From Myxococcales bacterium (lineage in GTDB: Bacteria; Myxococcota_A; Polyangia; Haliangiales; Haliangiaceae), in the NCBI GenBank assembly GCA_016720595.1, contig JADKKI010000024.1:1-64000 (forward strand): a stretch of 64,000 nucleotides of DNA, written 5' to 3'. The notes beneath the pieces are model-generated. The model had not been told where the DNA came from and made no database searches. It worked only from the letters and a program-made list of their open reading frames with translations. Positions 44,201-52,600 of the stretch are shown one piece after another; position 1 is the first letter of the stretch, and every line of letters starts with the position of its first letter. Both the position numbers and the translations under genes were made by a program.

Positions 44201-45234
44201 GTGGTCCCCCAGGTGAACGTGAAGGTCTTGGTATCGGGCACGGAGGTCACGGTCACCGCAGCGCCGCCGGTGTTGTAGCCGCCGACGTTCACGCCAGTGA
44301 GCGCGACCTGACTTCCAATCAAGAGGCCGTGGTTCGACTTGGTCTTGATCGTCACCACGGAGCCGGCCTCCGTCGCGCCGCCGTTGCTCTTCTTCTCGAT
44401 GTTCACGGTGCCGTAGGCGATATCGACCGTGGAGACGCCGGGTGCCGTGGTGGCGAGCAGCGCGACCCGTGGGGGAGACGCCGTGAACGCCTTCTGGACC
44501 GGCGCCATGAACGTGGCCTTTGCACGGTGGATGTTGACGTAGCCACCGGTGCTCGTGCCGAAGTTGCACGACCCTAGCCCGCTGCGGAAGGGCGCGAAGC
44601 TGATCAGCTTTCCAACCGGGGGCCCCGCCGCATCGTCATAGACGAGGGTGGTGCCCGCGAGGATGTTGAGGAACGTCGACGCGTCGCTGCTGTCGATGAT
44701 GAACGGCGCGCCGAGATAACGAACCGTGGTCTGACCATAGAGGCCGTAGTTGATCGTCTCCGCAGCGTAGCCGGGATACACGTCAGAGTCGCCGACGTGG
44801 TCCACCGTGGTGACAAAGGTATCGTTGATCGCTGCAGGGGCCAGGTTGTTGACCTGCATCACCGGTGTCGCCGCGGGGGTCGGGGTGATCGAGAAGTCGC
44901 ATCCGTCGAGCCACCGGGGATCTCCGGGGAGCAACGGATCGACGCTCTTGTTCGTGGGAGTGCAACGATTGGGCGAGGCCTTCGTCGAGCTGTATGTGTA
45001 GTAGAGCTCGATCGGCCCCTTGGGAAACAGCAGTGGGCGCGCGGCCATGTAATCGTTCGCGCGGAGGATGTTGTAGACCAGGCCGTACATCGACACGGCA
45101 CCACAATCGGACTGGTAGGCGGCGCCCGGCGGGATGATCAGCGACCCCGAGAGGAACTGCTTGTCCGCACGTGCGGACGAGCCGAGCATGCCGACCAACA
45201 GGAGCACGATGAAGGGGCGAGGGAGAAATCGCAT
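41242..45234 (-). CDS. pilY1: PilY1-like protein (cluster 1)
   Basis: ATG 45234 was preferred (AGAGGC six bases before it) over ATG 45249; 1330 residues with signal peptide ending GSSARAD. The last ~400 residues form the PilY1 beta-propeller: VVYFGATDGMIHAVCGS, MWAFLPRTQLKRV, SVYALDVTDPANPSILWEYTTP, FLTDVVFGTLWGDLWQLD. The long N-terminal half is not recognised; it includes SDCGAVSMYGLVYNILRANDY and a repeat-rich beta region (VTIKTKSNHGLL; TNIIVNTVANHNML). PilY1 proteins prime pilus growth together with minor pilins and can bind surfaces. Confidence 0.88.
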   Translation of the reverse strand: MRFLPRPFIVLLLVGMLGSSARADKQFLSGSLIIPPGAAYQSDCGAVSMYGLVYNILRANDYMAARPLLFPKGPIELYYTYSSTKASPNRCTPTNKSVDPLLPGDPRWLDGCDFSITPTPAATPVMQVNNLAPAAINDTFVTTVDHVGDSDVYPGYAAETINYGLYGQTTVRYLGAPFIIDSSDASTFLNILAGTTLVYDDAAGPPVGKLISFAPFRSGLGSCNFGTSTGGYVNIHRAKATFMAPVQKAFTASPPRVALLATTAPGVSTVDIAYGTVNIEKKSNGGATEAGSVVTIKTKSNHGLLIGSQVALTGVNVGGYNTGGAAVTVTSVPDTKTFTFTWGTTGLANGGNGQVLKAGIQKIGTNIIVNTVANHNMLAGQLVSIANVSVPAYNATWTITSVLAKQITINTGSVVPIPPSFSGGDVTRAGGLIPTKSVSDGILQKYLRNAGLTFATAGGCPPGGANVGDLVKCPLGGVRGEIYDTFDFSDFATLLDPAKYKMVWVPHWETKATAGAAPTAGEALAMGKISTFLDGQTGLMAECHSIQSLEGGPTQGIATTQFQTCKDTAGACSGFDPLGFVKNNAAPSGPTQNCSDPNLANGDACIYFSAPNEPLAQTADFKWTPVGGSVASFIDTPTTMYRPGSEPLISGVNSLNTGFVSVPATARSSGMVVTDFVSRMNKDNDPTKANIIYVGGHDVSGVVAGTKLILQTLLLLGEPPIVTSTSEVSRASPIVASIDGTMSIVQGTFESVTPAPIPSFVPNAAASIPASFQFPNIVGHMRAIPVVNVTTSADDFGVPTRQFDAATLIPASNDSCADFSSGCRTVFTNSSAGFSPTRTVIKTANRPTVGPLMAPDLAATEQDTLIQRTLAGYGTGPYVSKLGGVDRSTVAVIPTSLVAGTTRPTVVYFGATDGMIHAVCGSISGPICTATGIEMWAFLPRTQLKRVRSNTTRIDGSPHVLDMFGDFTGTGTRTFKTILIFQSGSGDPATSGETPSVYALDVTDPANPSILWEYTTPAVRSAVELGVGLTVSMGKVNVGGAMKLAAFVETNNGGTGAAGAVVAAINIENGSDLWAAKFSNIYSSNASRGAGGLPPASGIPGGAVAVDRQGNGFLTDVVFGTLWGDLWQLDAGTGNNRFSGNPLFRFTTNLHPFGAVPAIYDSGGTLYALAIPGGYADTGATNPQWTTAAQKAVAVSLNTTTGNLNESSGSPGVPWTYDLTNGEKAYEQALIVGNELFFTTDTTDVNDVLYGTAAAQTGHVYKVAIGGGAGSATIVAIQGGASSLANNGTDLYSGTSDKIEQVSTSAASTAGTTTTSAANQATRRLWLQTL

Positions 45235-45254
45235 GGTCTTGCCTCTCATGTGGT

Positions 45255-45782
45255 TCACCAGTACTGACGGGAATAGACGCCACCCGTCACGTGATAGACG
45301 ATGACGCGGTACTTCCAGGATTCGGCGGTGTCGGTCACCCAGACGGTCGAGCTCGGAGAGGCCTGACCGTCGGGGCGGAAGTTGATGTAGACGTCCAGGG
45401 TGGCATTTGCAGCAGTGGGCTCGGTGCCGCTGGCGGCGTTCGGTGCGGCGCCCGTCGTGACGTCCCAGACCACCACGGTGTTCGGCCAGGTGATCTGCTG
45501 GATCGGCACCGGATCCCACGCGGTGGGCAGCGTGAGACCGGTGGTCACGCCGGACTCGACGTAGGCCGCAGTCGGCGTGATCCGGACGCGCTGCGTCTTG
45601 CGCGTGGCGCTCGCCCGGAGCCGGGCGAAGTTCATCATCGTGGTGATCTGCTCGGAGACCACCTTGGCATTCGCACCGTACGGACGCGACGACGCCGAGA
45701 TCATCAACCCCGAGAGGATGGCGATGATCACGACGACCACCATCAGCTCGATGATCGTGAAGCCTCGTTGCCCGCGCTTCAT
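45255..45782 (-). CDS. FimT/GspH-type minor pilin (cluster 1)
   Basis: This is 175 residues. Prepilin signal RGFTIIELM, helix VVVVIIAILSGLMISASS, then FARLRASATRKTQRVRITPTAAYVE and a beta domain with VWDVTTGAAP. FimT-like minor pilins are in the pilus-tip complex, and some bind DNA. It lies between the pilin gene (four-base overlap) and the PilY1 gene. Confidence 0.85.
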   Translation of the reverse strand: MKRGQRGFTIIELMVVVVIIAILSGLMISASSRPYGANAKVVSEQITTMMNFARLRASATRKTQRVRITPTAAYVESGVTTGLTLPTAWDPVPIQQITWPNTVVVWDVTTGAAPNAASGTEPTAANATLDVYINFRPDGQASPSSTVWVTDTAESWKYRVIVYHVTGGVYSRQYW

Positions 45783-46303
45783 GATCCCTCGTTCTGCGCC
45801 TGGATCTGCGAGTTGATGCTGCTCATGAAGAACGTGGCGTTGGTCGAGCTGTCGCCATCGCCGTCACACGTGGCGACCGCGAAGTAGTAGCTCGTGGTCG
45901 CCGGCGCGGTGAACACGAAGCCCGCCGGCGCAACGCCGCCGTCGGCCCACACCTGGTACTTGCAGCGCAGGATCTCCATCGCCGGGTTCATCCGCACGGC
46001 GACCCAGTCCGCATCGCTCATGCACGAGGACATCGAGACGCCGGTCGTGGTCGTCGTCGTCGGGCACTCGGCGATGTTCGAGTAGACGCCGTTGTCGACC
46101 TTGTACTGCTCTTCCTTGATCGAGATCTCGGCGAACACCGCCGCGACCTCGCTCTTCGACTTGACCTTGCTGGCCTGCGTGAAGAACTGCGGAATCACGA
46201 CGACCGCGAGCACCGCGAGCACGACCACGACGATCATCAGCTCGATGATCGTGAAGCCGCGCTGACCGCGCACGCGTGAACCCTCGATGAAACCCTGATC
46301 CAT
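45779..46303 (-). CDS. type IV pilin-like protein heading cluster 1
   Basis: ATG 46303 gives 174 residues (ATG 46321 is possible). A leader MDQGFIEGSRVRGQR precedes FTIIELMIVVVVLAVLAVVVIPQFF, the strongest type IVa pilin helix in the window (Glu5 present). A short globular part follows, with three Cys (ECPTTTTTTG; SSCMSDADW; LRCKYQVWADGG). It looks more like a major-type pilin than the other minor pilins. It is the first gene of the operon. A palindrome lies at 46345-46361 upstream. Confidence 0.85.
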   Translation of the reverse strand: MDQGFIEGSRVRGQRGFTIIELMIVVVVLAVLAVVVIPQFFTQASKVKSKSEVAAVFAEISIKEEQYKVDNGVYSNIAECPTTTTTTGVSMSSCMSDADWVAVRMNPAMEILRCKYQVWADGGVAPAGFVFTAPATTSYYFAVATCDGDGDSSTNATFFMSSINSQIQAQNEGS

Positions 46304-46344
46304 CACGGACCAGATTATCACGCAGGCGGTTAACGCTGCATATT

Positions 46345-46361
46345 CGATCCGTTACGGATCG
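46345..46361. promoter_or_regulatory. 8-bp inverted repeat in the pilin/lipoprotein divergent gap
   Basis: CGATCCGT (46345-46352) and ACGGATCG (46354-46361) are perfect arms around a single T. The element lies 42 bases before the pilin ATG (46303) and 133 before the lipoprotein ATG (46494), in the gap holding both promoters. It could be an operator site. No clear sigma-54 -24/-12 element was found beside it. Confidence 0.45.
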
Positions 46362-46493
46362 TGCGATTCCTCGTCGGGGGCCGATGTCGGATACTTGCCC
46401 TCACACCGTCCGCTGGTTCAGGATTTTCCGCGAGAAGGTGACGTAGTCCACGCTCGTGACTTCGCGCCCCGTGGGTGGGAAGCTCCGTTCGCA

Positions 46494-47465
46494 ATGCGTA
46501 GGTGGCCGGGGATGGGGATCGTCATATTCCTGGTGTGCGCCTGTGGCTCCAAGGACGCGAGCCCACCGCCTGCCCCCACGCCCACACCACCGATCGAGGT
46601 TCGTCCTCCGACGGAGCTCGGCGTGGATCACCTCCCGCAGCCTGCGGTCGACCTGCCCCGGCAGCTGTCATTCCGGCTGCTCGATCCCGGCAAGGGCGAG
46701 ACCTCGACCCTCCGCTATCAGATCGCCCAGGCCGAGGTCACCACCCGGATCGCGATGACGCTGACCTCGCGGCGGATGGATGGCTCGACCTGGAGCCCTT
46801 CCCAGACCCTGCCCGAGATCCGCACTGCTCTGGCCACCGCCGCGATCGACGCGACTCACCTTCGTGCCCGTCCCCTGCCCGGCTCCGTCGACGGCGCGGC
46901 CTCGCCAGAGGCGGTCGCCTACCTGGCCGGCTGGACGCAGAGCGAGAACCGCCGCCTCACCCTCGGCCTCGATGCACGCGGCCAGCTGGGGGCCATCACG
47001 TTCGGGGACGATCCTCAGACCACGCATAGCCGCGAGGCCGTGGATGATCTGGCGCAGCGGCTGCTCTCGCTCGTGGTCCCGGTGCCCGAGGAGCCAATCG
47101 GGATCGGGGCGAGCTGGCGGGTGGTCACCGTGCTCACCCAGCGCCCTGTGGTGGTCAAGCAGACCGCCACCTACACCCTCCTCCAGCGGACCACCACGGG
47201 GTGGACGGTGAAGGTCGAGCTCCAGCGGATCGGTGAGGAGCAGACGATCCTGGATCCGGCGATCAGCTCCAACACCAAGGTCGATCTGGTCGCGCTGGTG
47301 CGGCGCTATGCCGGCACGCTCGAGATCGCCCCGGCGCGCGCGCTCCCGACCGGCAGCCTCGAGATCGAGTCCTCGATGCACCTCCGGCTCCAGCCTCGCA
47401 CCGGGCCCGTGGGGGAGCAGATCCTCGAGGACAAGGGCACGGTCGTGCTCTCGATCGATCACTGA
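46494..47465 (+). CDS. lipoprotein of unknown function between the two pilus clusters
   Basis: ATG 46494 gives 323 residues (MRRWPGMGIVIFLVCACGSKD, lipobox VCAC); the frame upstream to 46395 is not protein-like. A Pro/Thr-rich linker is followed by a beta-rich domain with YQIAQAEVTTRIAMTLTSRRMDG, IGIGASWRVVTVLTQRPVVVKQTATYTLLQRT and EIESSMHLRL. The same family occurs in other myxobacterial lipoproteins, but I cannot name it. It is the only plus-strand gene between the two pilus operons. Confidence 0.7.
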   Translation: MRRWPGMGIVIFLVCACGSKDASPPPAPTPTPPIEVRPPTELGVDHLPQPAVDLPRQLSFRLLDPGKGETSTLRYQIAQAEVTTRIAMTLTSRRMDGSTWSPSQTLPEIRTALATAAIDATHLRARPLPGSVDGAASPEAVAYLAGWTQSENRRLTLGLDARGQLGAITFGDDPQTTHSREAVDDLAQRLLSLVVPVPEEPIGIGASWRVVTVLTQRPVVVKQTATYTLLQRTTTGWTVKVELQRIGEEQTILDPAISSNTKVDLVALVRRYAGTLEIAPARALPTGSLEIESSMHLRLQPRTGPVGEQILEDKGTVVLSIDH

Positions 47466-47484
47466 CGCGATCGTCTGCTGCTCG

Positions 47485-48063
47485 TCAGTTCCAGTCCTTG
47501 CGCACGTAGGTCGCGGTCCCGAGCGGGAGCACCGAGACCCGCGCATGGGCCGCCGGGCTCGAGAAGAACAGCGACGCGGCCGAGCAGCTGCCGTTCGGGA
47601 AGCAGCTGACCACGAACGTCGACCAGTCGGACTGCAACGTGACGCTCGCGTGATCGCCCACGGTGAGCGCGAAGTCGTCCGCGGTCACCGAGCCGGGGAC
47701 CGTCATGCTCGAGACTTCGTCCCAGCGTGGCGTGGACGCCACCGGATCCTCGACCAGGACCTCGATCGTGAACCCCACCGTGGCTCCCGCCGGGCTGCTC
47801 CCGACCGTCCCCACGATCCGCGTGCGGCGCGTGCTGCCCTCGTCGACGGCGACATCTGCCCGCACCGGACCTCCACGCACCGCGACCCGGCTCGCCTCGC
47901 CGACGAGGTTCGCGAACCGCGAGGCCGCGTCGATCGGCTTGGCGGAGGTCTTGGTGGCCGAGACGGCCAGGGTCGTGATCACGGTGATGATCGCGACCAC
48001 GACCATCAGCTCGATCAAGGTGAAGCCGGCGGCCGGCGCGCGGCGGGTCAACTTCTCACTCAT
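47485..48063 (-). CDS. FimT/GspH-type minor pilin (cluster 2)
   Basis: This is 192 residues. Prepilin signal AGFTLIELM with helix VVVAIITVITTLAVSATKT; globular part with FANLVGEASRVAVRGGPVRADVAVDEG and a Cys pair (VVSCFPNGSCSAAS). It is the last gene of cluster 2, overlapping the PilW-like gene by four bases. Confidence 0.85.
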   Translation of the reverse strand: MSEKLTRRAPAAGFTLIELMVVVAIITVITTLAVSATKTSAKPIDAASRFANLVGEASRVAVRGGPVRADVAVDEGSTRRTRIVGTVGSSPAGATVGFTIEVLVEDPVASTPRWDEVSSMTVPGSVTADDFALTVGDHASVTLQSDWSTFVVSCFPNGSCSAASLFFSSPAAHARVSVLPLGTATYVRKDWN

Positions 48064-49178
48064 CTGCCCACTCCGAGGTTGCGGAGGTCGGTCTGGAACG
48101 TGAGGTAGCGATAGATCCGGTTGCCGGCGAGCCGCGGATCGGTGGCGCTCGGCAGCACCACCGACGCGCGATCGCCGAGCGGGTTGTGATCGACGTTCGT
48201 GGCGTCGACGAGCCGCGGGGTCCGCGCCGTGGTCACGCCTTCGACGTTCGCGGTGGTCCGTGCGACCAAGGACAGCGTCATCATCAGCGGCGGAGCGAAC
48301 GGGCTCGCGACCGGCCGCGGCGCGGTCAGGACGGTCTGCTCGTCGCTGGACTCCCAGTCGCGCCGCGGATCGGTGTCGGGATCGTCGGTGTCGAGCCCGT
48401 CGTTGTCGAAGAAGTACGTCGCGGCCTGGAGATCGGTGATCCCGTACGCCTGGTCGACGAACGCCGGCGTGCCGGTGAGCGCTCCGGTGGCATCGAGCTG
48501 CAGCGCGCCGAGCTCCGGGCGTGCCGGATCGATCCGCCAGTAGTGGGCGACGAACTTGTAGACCATCGTCTTGCCGGCCGACGGTGCGGCGCAGTGCACG
48601 TTCCCGAGGTTGCCCCAGTCGCCAGCAGTCGCGAACGTGAGCTCGTCACCGGCGAGCGCGGAGATCTGGACGACGCACGCGGTGAACTGCGCGAGGTTCG
48701 CGTCGGTCTCGCCGAGCGGGTTCTGCACCGACGTGGTGTCGGCGGTCGAGAGCACCACGAGATCCCCGACGTGGAAGCCGGTGGCGTCGTCGACGACGAC
48801 CTCCACCGCCGAGGGCACGGGCGGCCCCGCGACGACCAGCGCCTGCACGCCCGGATCGGCATAGTAGAAGCCCACCTCGTCGGGCCCGCTGGCGCTGTTG
48901 ACCACGCGCAGCGGCGAGTGGTGATCGTCATCGAGATCGGAGGAGATCGTGAAGCCCTGGGACATCGCGAGCCCTGCCTGGCGGGCATCCGCTTCGAGCG
49001 CGTTGCGCCCGGCGGACAGCACCTGCTGGATCGTGATGATCTGCTGGTGCTCGCGGAACGCGAACGACATCCGCGAGAAGATCGCCAGCAGCATGATCAC
49101 GAGGAGCGAGCTGATCACGAGCGAGATCATCAGCTCGATCAGCGTGAAGCCCGCCATCGTGGTCGCCCTGCGCCTCAT
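48060..49178 (-). CDS. PilW-type minor pilin (cluster 2)
   Basis: ATG 49178 gives 372 residues, overlapping the PilV-like stop; the longer reading upstream is not protein-like. Prepilin signal AGFTLIELM, helix ISLVISSLLVIMLLAIFSRM. The globular part contains LSAGRNALEADARQAGLAMSQG and an acidic loop (DNDGLDTDDPDTDPRRDW). It is paralogous to the PilW-like protein of cluster 1 but diverged beyond the helix. Confidence 0.85.
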   Translation of the reverse strand: MRRRATTMAGFTLIELMISLVISSLLVIMLLAIFSRMSFAFREHQQIITIQQVLSAGRNALEADARQAGLAMSQGFTISSDLDDDHHSPLRVVNSASGPDEVGFYYADPGVQALVVAGPPVPSAVEVVVDDATGFHVGDLVVLSTADTTSVQNPLGETDANLAQFTACVVQISALAGDELTFATAGDWGNLGNVHCAAPSAGKTMVYKFVAHYWRIDPARPELGALQLDATGALTGTPAFVDQAYGITDLQAATYFFDNDGLDTDDPDTDPRRDWESSDEQTVLTAPRPVASPFAPPLMMTLSLVARTTANVEGVTTARTPRLVDATNVDHNPLGDRASVVLPSATDPRLAGNRIYRYLTFQTDLRNLGVGR

Positions 49179-49627
49179 AGCGCCTCCGTGCTCGCCCGCA
49201 GCAGCTCCAGCGGCAGCCGCCGCGGCTCCTGCGAACCCTCCACGGTCCACGCCACCACCACCCGCATGCGCCACAGCGATGCGGTCACCGACGTCACCGC
49301 GACATCGACGGTGTAGGTCATCCCGTTGCGCCCGGACACCGACGCGTAGCTGTCGCGCGAGAACGGCGGCGCAGAGGTGCGGCTGCCGGTCAGCTCCGCG
49401 CTGAGATCCTCGATCCGCTTCGCGCGCAGCTCCTCGAGCACCCGCTCGCCGACGGTGACCGCCTCCTGCGTCTGGCTCACCGACGTGCTGCCATGGGAGA
49501 ACGTGGTGTTGAGCGCGAGCAAGCCCATCAGCGCGAACACGGTCACGACCAGCGTGATCATCAGCTCGACCATGGTGAAGCCGCGCTCGCGGCCCGTGCG
49601 TCTGCGTATGCGGTCCGGGTGCGTCAC
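49175..49627 (-). CDS. PilV-type minor pilin (cluster 2)
   Basis: This is 150 residues. Prepilin signal RGFTMVELM with helix ITLVVTVFALMGLLALNTTFS; then AVTVGERVLEELRAKRIEDL and beta strands (MTYTVDVAVTSVTASLWRMRVVVAWTVEG). Its start overlaps the end of the PilY1-like gene by four bases, and its stop overlaps the PilW-like start. Confidence 0.85.
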   Translation of the reverse strand: MTHPDRIRRRTGRERGFTMVELMITLVVTVFALMGLLALNTTFSHGSTSVSQTQEAVTVGERVLEELRAKRIEDLSAELTGSRTSAPPFSRDSYASVSGRNGMTYTVDVAVTSVTASLWRMRVVVAWTVEGSQEPRRLPLELLRASTEAL

Positions 49628-52600
49628 AGGATCGTCCTCCAGCCGAGCAGCGTGAACGGCGCGTTGACGTAGGTGGTGTCCGACGCGCCTTCCGAATGGA
49701 CCGCGCCGCTCGTCGAGTCACCGCCGGCGGCGGTGGAGCGAGGCGTGCCGACCCGCTCGATCTGGCCGGCGACGGTGGCGAAGTACAGCGCGCCTGCATC
49801 GCCGTAGATCGGGCCGGTGACCGCGCGATATGGCACCCCACCGGCTGCGGTGAGGTTGAACTGCTGGGTGTACGGCGCTTCGAGCCCGTACGACTGGACG
49901 CTGCTCGAACCGAAATCGCACGACCCACCGCCGACCACCGGATCCACGCTGCGCTGGACGATCACCGCGGTCGGCGTGACCACCACGCCGTTGTAGAACT
50001 TCTCGCAGCGACCGGCGGTGCAGGTGCCGGTGAGCTTGTTCCGGATCGCGCCATCCTTGGCATAGACGGCGTAGAACTCGTTGACCAGCGTCGGGCTCTG
50101 CGCCTCGAGGCCACCGGTGCCGAAGAACAGGACCATGTCCGTCGTGGCATCGGTGCGTGCGCCGAGGGTGCCCACGATCGGCCGCTGCTGACCGGTCGCC
50201 AGCGCGCCCGAAGTCGTGCCGGTCCCGAACAGTGCGGTTCGCTCGCGCCCGTTCTTCTGGGCGAGCACGATCGGGCCGAGGCCGGCGTTGCCCATGAACC
50301 CACCCGAGAGGTCCTGCGCCGGATCGATCTTGTAGATCGACCCGCAGGCATCGGCGAACACCGCGCGATCCGCGAAGCCATCGAGGATCGGCGCGCCGGG
50401 CTCGTACGGGCCCTCGTCGTCGGTCTCGAACACGGTGATGTCGCTGGTCAGCGCGCAATCGAGCTCGTACTTCCAGAGCAGAGCGCCGGTCTCGAGCTCG
50501 TAGCCCGCGATGATCTTGCCCTTCGAGGAATCGGTCGCGTGGACGCCGGTGCCCGTGATCACCACGTAGTGCTCGACGCCGCCGATCTTCACCCGCGCGA
50601 TCCCGGGCTTCGAGGTCGCCTGCCCCGCCGCCGCGCCGCCGGGCTGCTGCGACCACATCGGTCGCGGGCCCTTGTTGGTGACGCTGAAGGTGGTGGGATC
50701 GATCGTGTCGGTCACGTCGAGCGCGGTCACCGACGTCGAGCCCACGCCGTCGGAGATCACGGTCGCGGTCGCGATGTTGCCATCGCTCTTCTTGTAGTCG
50801 ATGAGCCCCGGCGAGCCATCCGGGTACGAGGTCACGGTCAGCGCGTGTGCCGCGGTGGTCGCCTGCCAGTCCGCTTTCATGTTCGAGGCCACGAACGGCG
50901 GCACGAAGGCCCACGCCTCCTGACCGTTGTGGCTGTCGAGCATGTTCGCCGCGTTCGAGATCACCGCGTGGATCATCCCGTCCATCGAGGCGAACAGCAC
51001 GAGCGGCAGCCGGGTCTCGTGCGCCGAGGCGAACGCGTCGTAGCTCGCCTTCTCGGCGCTGGACAGGAACGCGTACCAGTTCGGGCGATAGGGGCGCGCG
51101 ACGATCGCCGGGGTCGAGCTCTGGACGGCGCCGAGCTTGGTGGCGGCGAAGCTCGTCGAGCCCACGCCGAAGCGCGCGCTCAGCACCCAGTTGATGACGC
51201 TCGTGGCCTCGGGGCCGCTGCTCGCGCCGACCCGGCTCTGGAGCGCCGCGCTCGGCGAGCCCGGCGCGAAGTCGATCCGCGTCAGGCCGGTGCCGGTGAG
51301 ATCGGTGGTGTAGATGTTGCGGGTCGATTGCGCATCGAGCTTGGTGGCCACGTCGAAGTACTTCGAGCCATCGCCCGCAGCGAGCGCGTACATGTGGCCG
51401 CGGTTGCCAGGCTGCGTGAACGAGCCGACGTACGAGACGCCATCGTTGATCACGACGCCCGCCTTGTAGTGCTGGCCGACCGCCGTGTACGTGTAGTTCG
51501 CGACCACGCTGGTCACCGTCGGGGTCGAGGTGCCGATCGACGAGCACACGCCGGTGCCATCGGTGGTGTTCGAATCGAGCACCGCCTTCCAGGTCAGCGT
51601 ACGGCCGGTGGAGCTCGCGAACGTCACGCAGCACTGCCCGCTGGTCAGCGCCGGCGTGAAGCCCGCCGAGGTCTGCGTGCAGGCGAGCTGGAAGTTGGCC
51701 GGGGATTCGTTGTTCACGTAGTAGGTGATCGAGGTGCCGGCCGGGGTGGAGGCGGTGGGCGTGATGCACGCGCCGCTGACCGTGAGCTCGCTCGCCGGCG
51801 TGGGCAGCGTGCCGGAGACCACGTTGCCGCACGCCGCGTAGGTCGCGGGGCTCGCGCGGTTCGCGAACACGTAGAACTCGCTGGTGTTGTTGCCGTTGGT
51901 CAACACCATGTCCCTCGTGCTCTTCGGATCGTGGTCGTAGTCGAGCATGAACCCGATGTCGAAGTCGCCGAACGTCGGCGGGGTGGCGTACTGGTTCGCG
52001 CAGTTCGCGTTGCCGCAGCTCTCCGACATCTTGGTGGTCGGGTTCGGGTTGCAGGTGGCCGAGCAGTTCGTGCACGAGGCCGGCGCCGAGCTGCAGGTCG
52101 GCCAGTTCTTGCCGAACGGGTTCGCGGGGTCGCCGGTGTTCTTCCAGTAGCGCGTGCGGCCACCGAGCGAGGCCGAGTACGCCACGCCATCGCTGCCGGT
52201 GACGATGTCGGGATAGCCGTCGCCGGAGAAGTCGTTGACGAACACGCCGGTGAGGCTGCCCTCGAAGCCCGGATACGTGCCGTTGCTCGTCGACAGGACG
52301 ATCGGCGTGGCGGTGTCGAGCGTGTGGACGGTCTTGCTGTTGGAGGTGCCGCGGAACACGCGGAGCCGGTTGCCGGCGTTCGCGCTGCTCGAGCAGCAGC
52401 CGGGTGAGCCGACGACGAGATCGTAGTCGCCGTCCTGATCGATGTCGGAGTACGCGAAGCCGAGGTTCTCGCGCACCGCGGTGTCGATGCCGAGGTTCGT
52501 GCTCGGTGCGATCGTCGTGGTGTTGTGGGCGGTGCTCGGTAGCAGCACGTCCGTGTTGTTGCAGCTCGTGCCGTTGCAGGTGCCGGTGGTGCTGTGGCTG

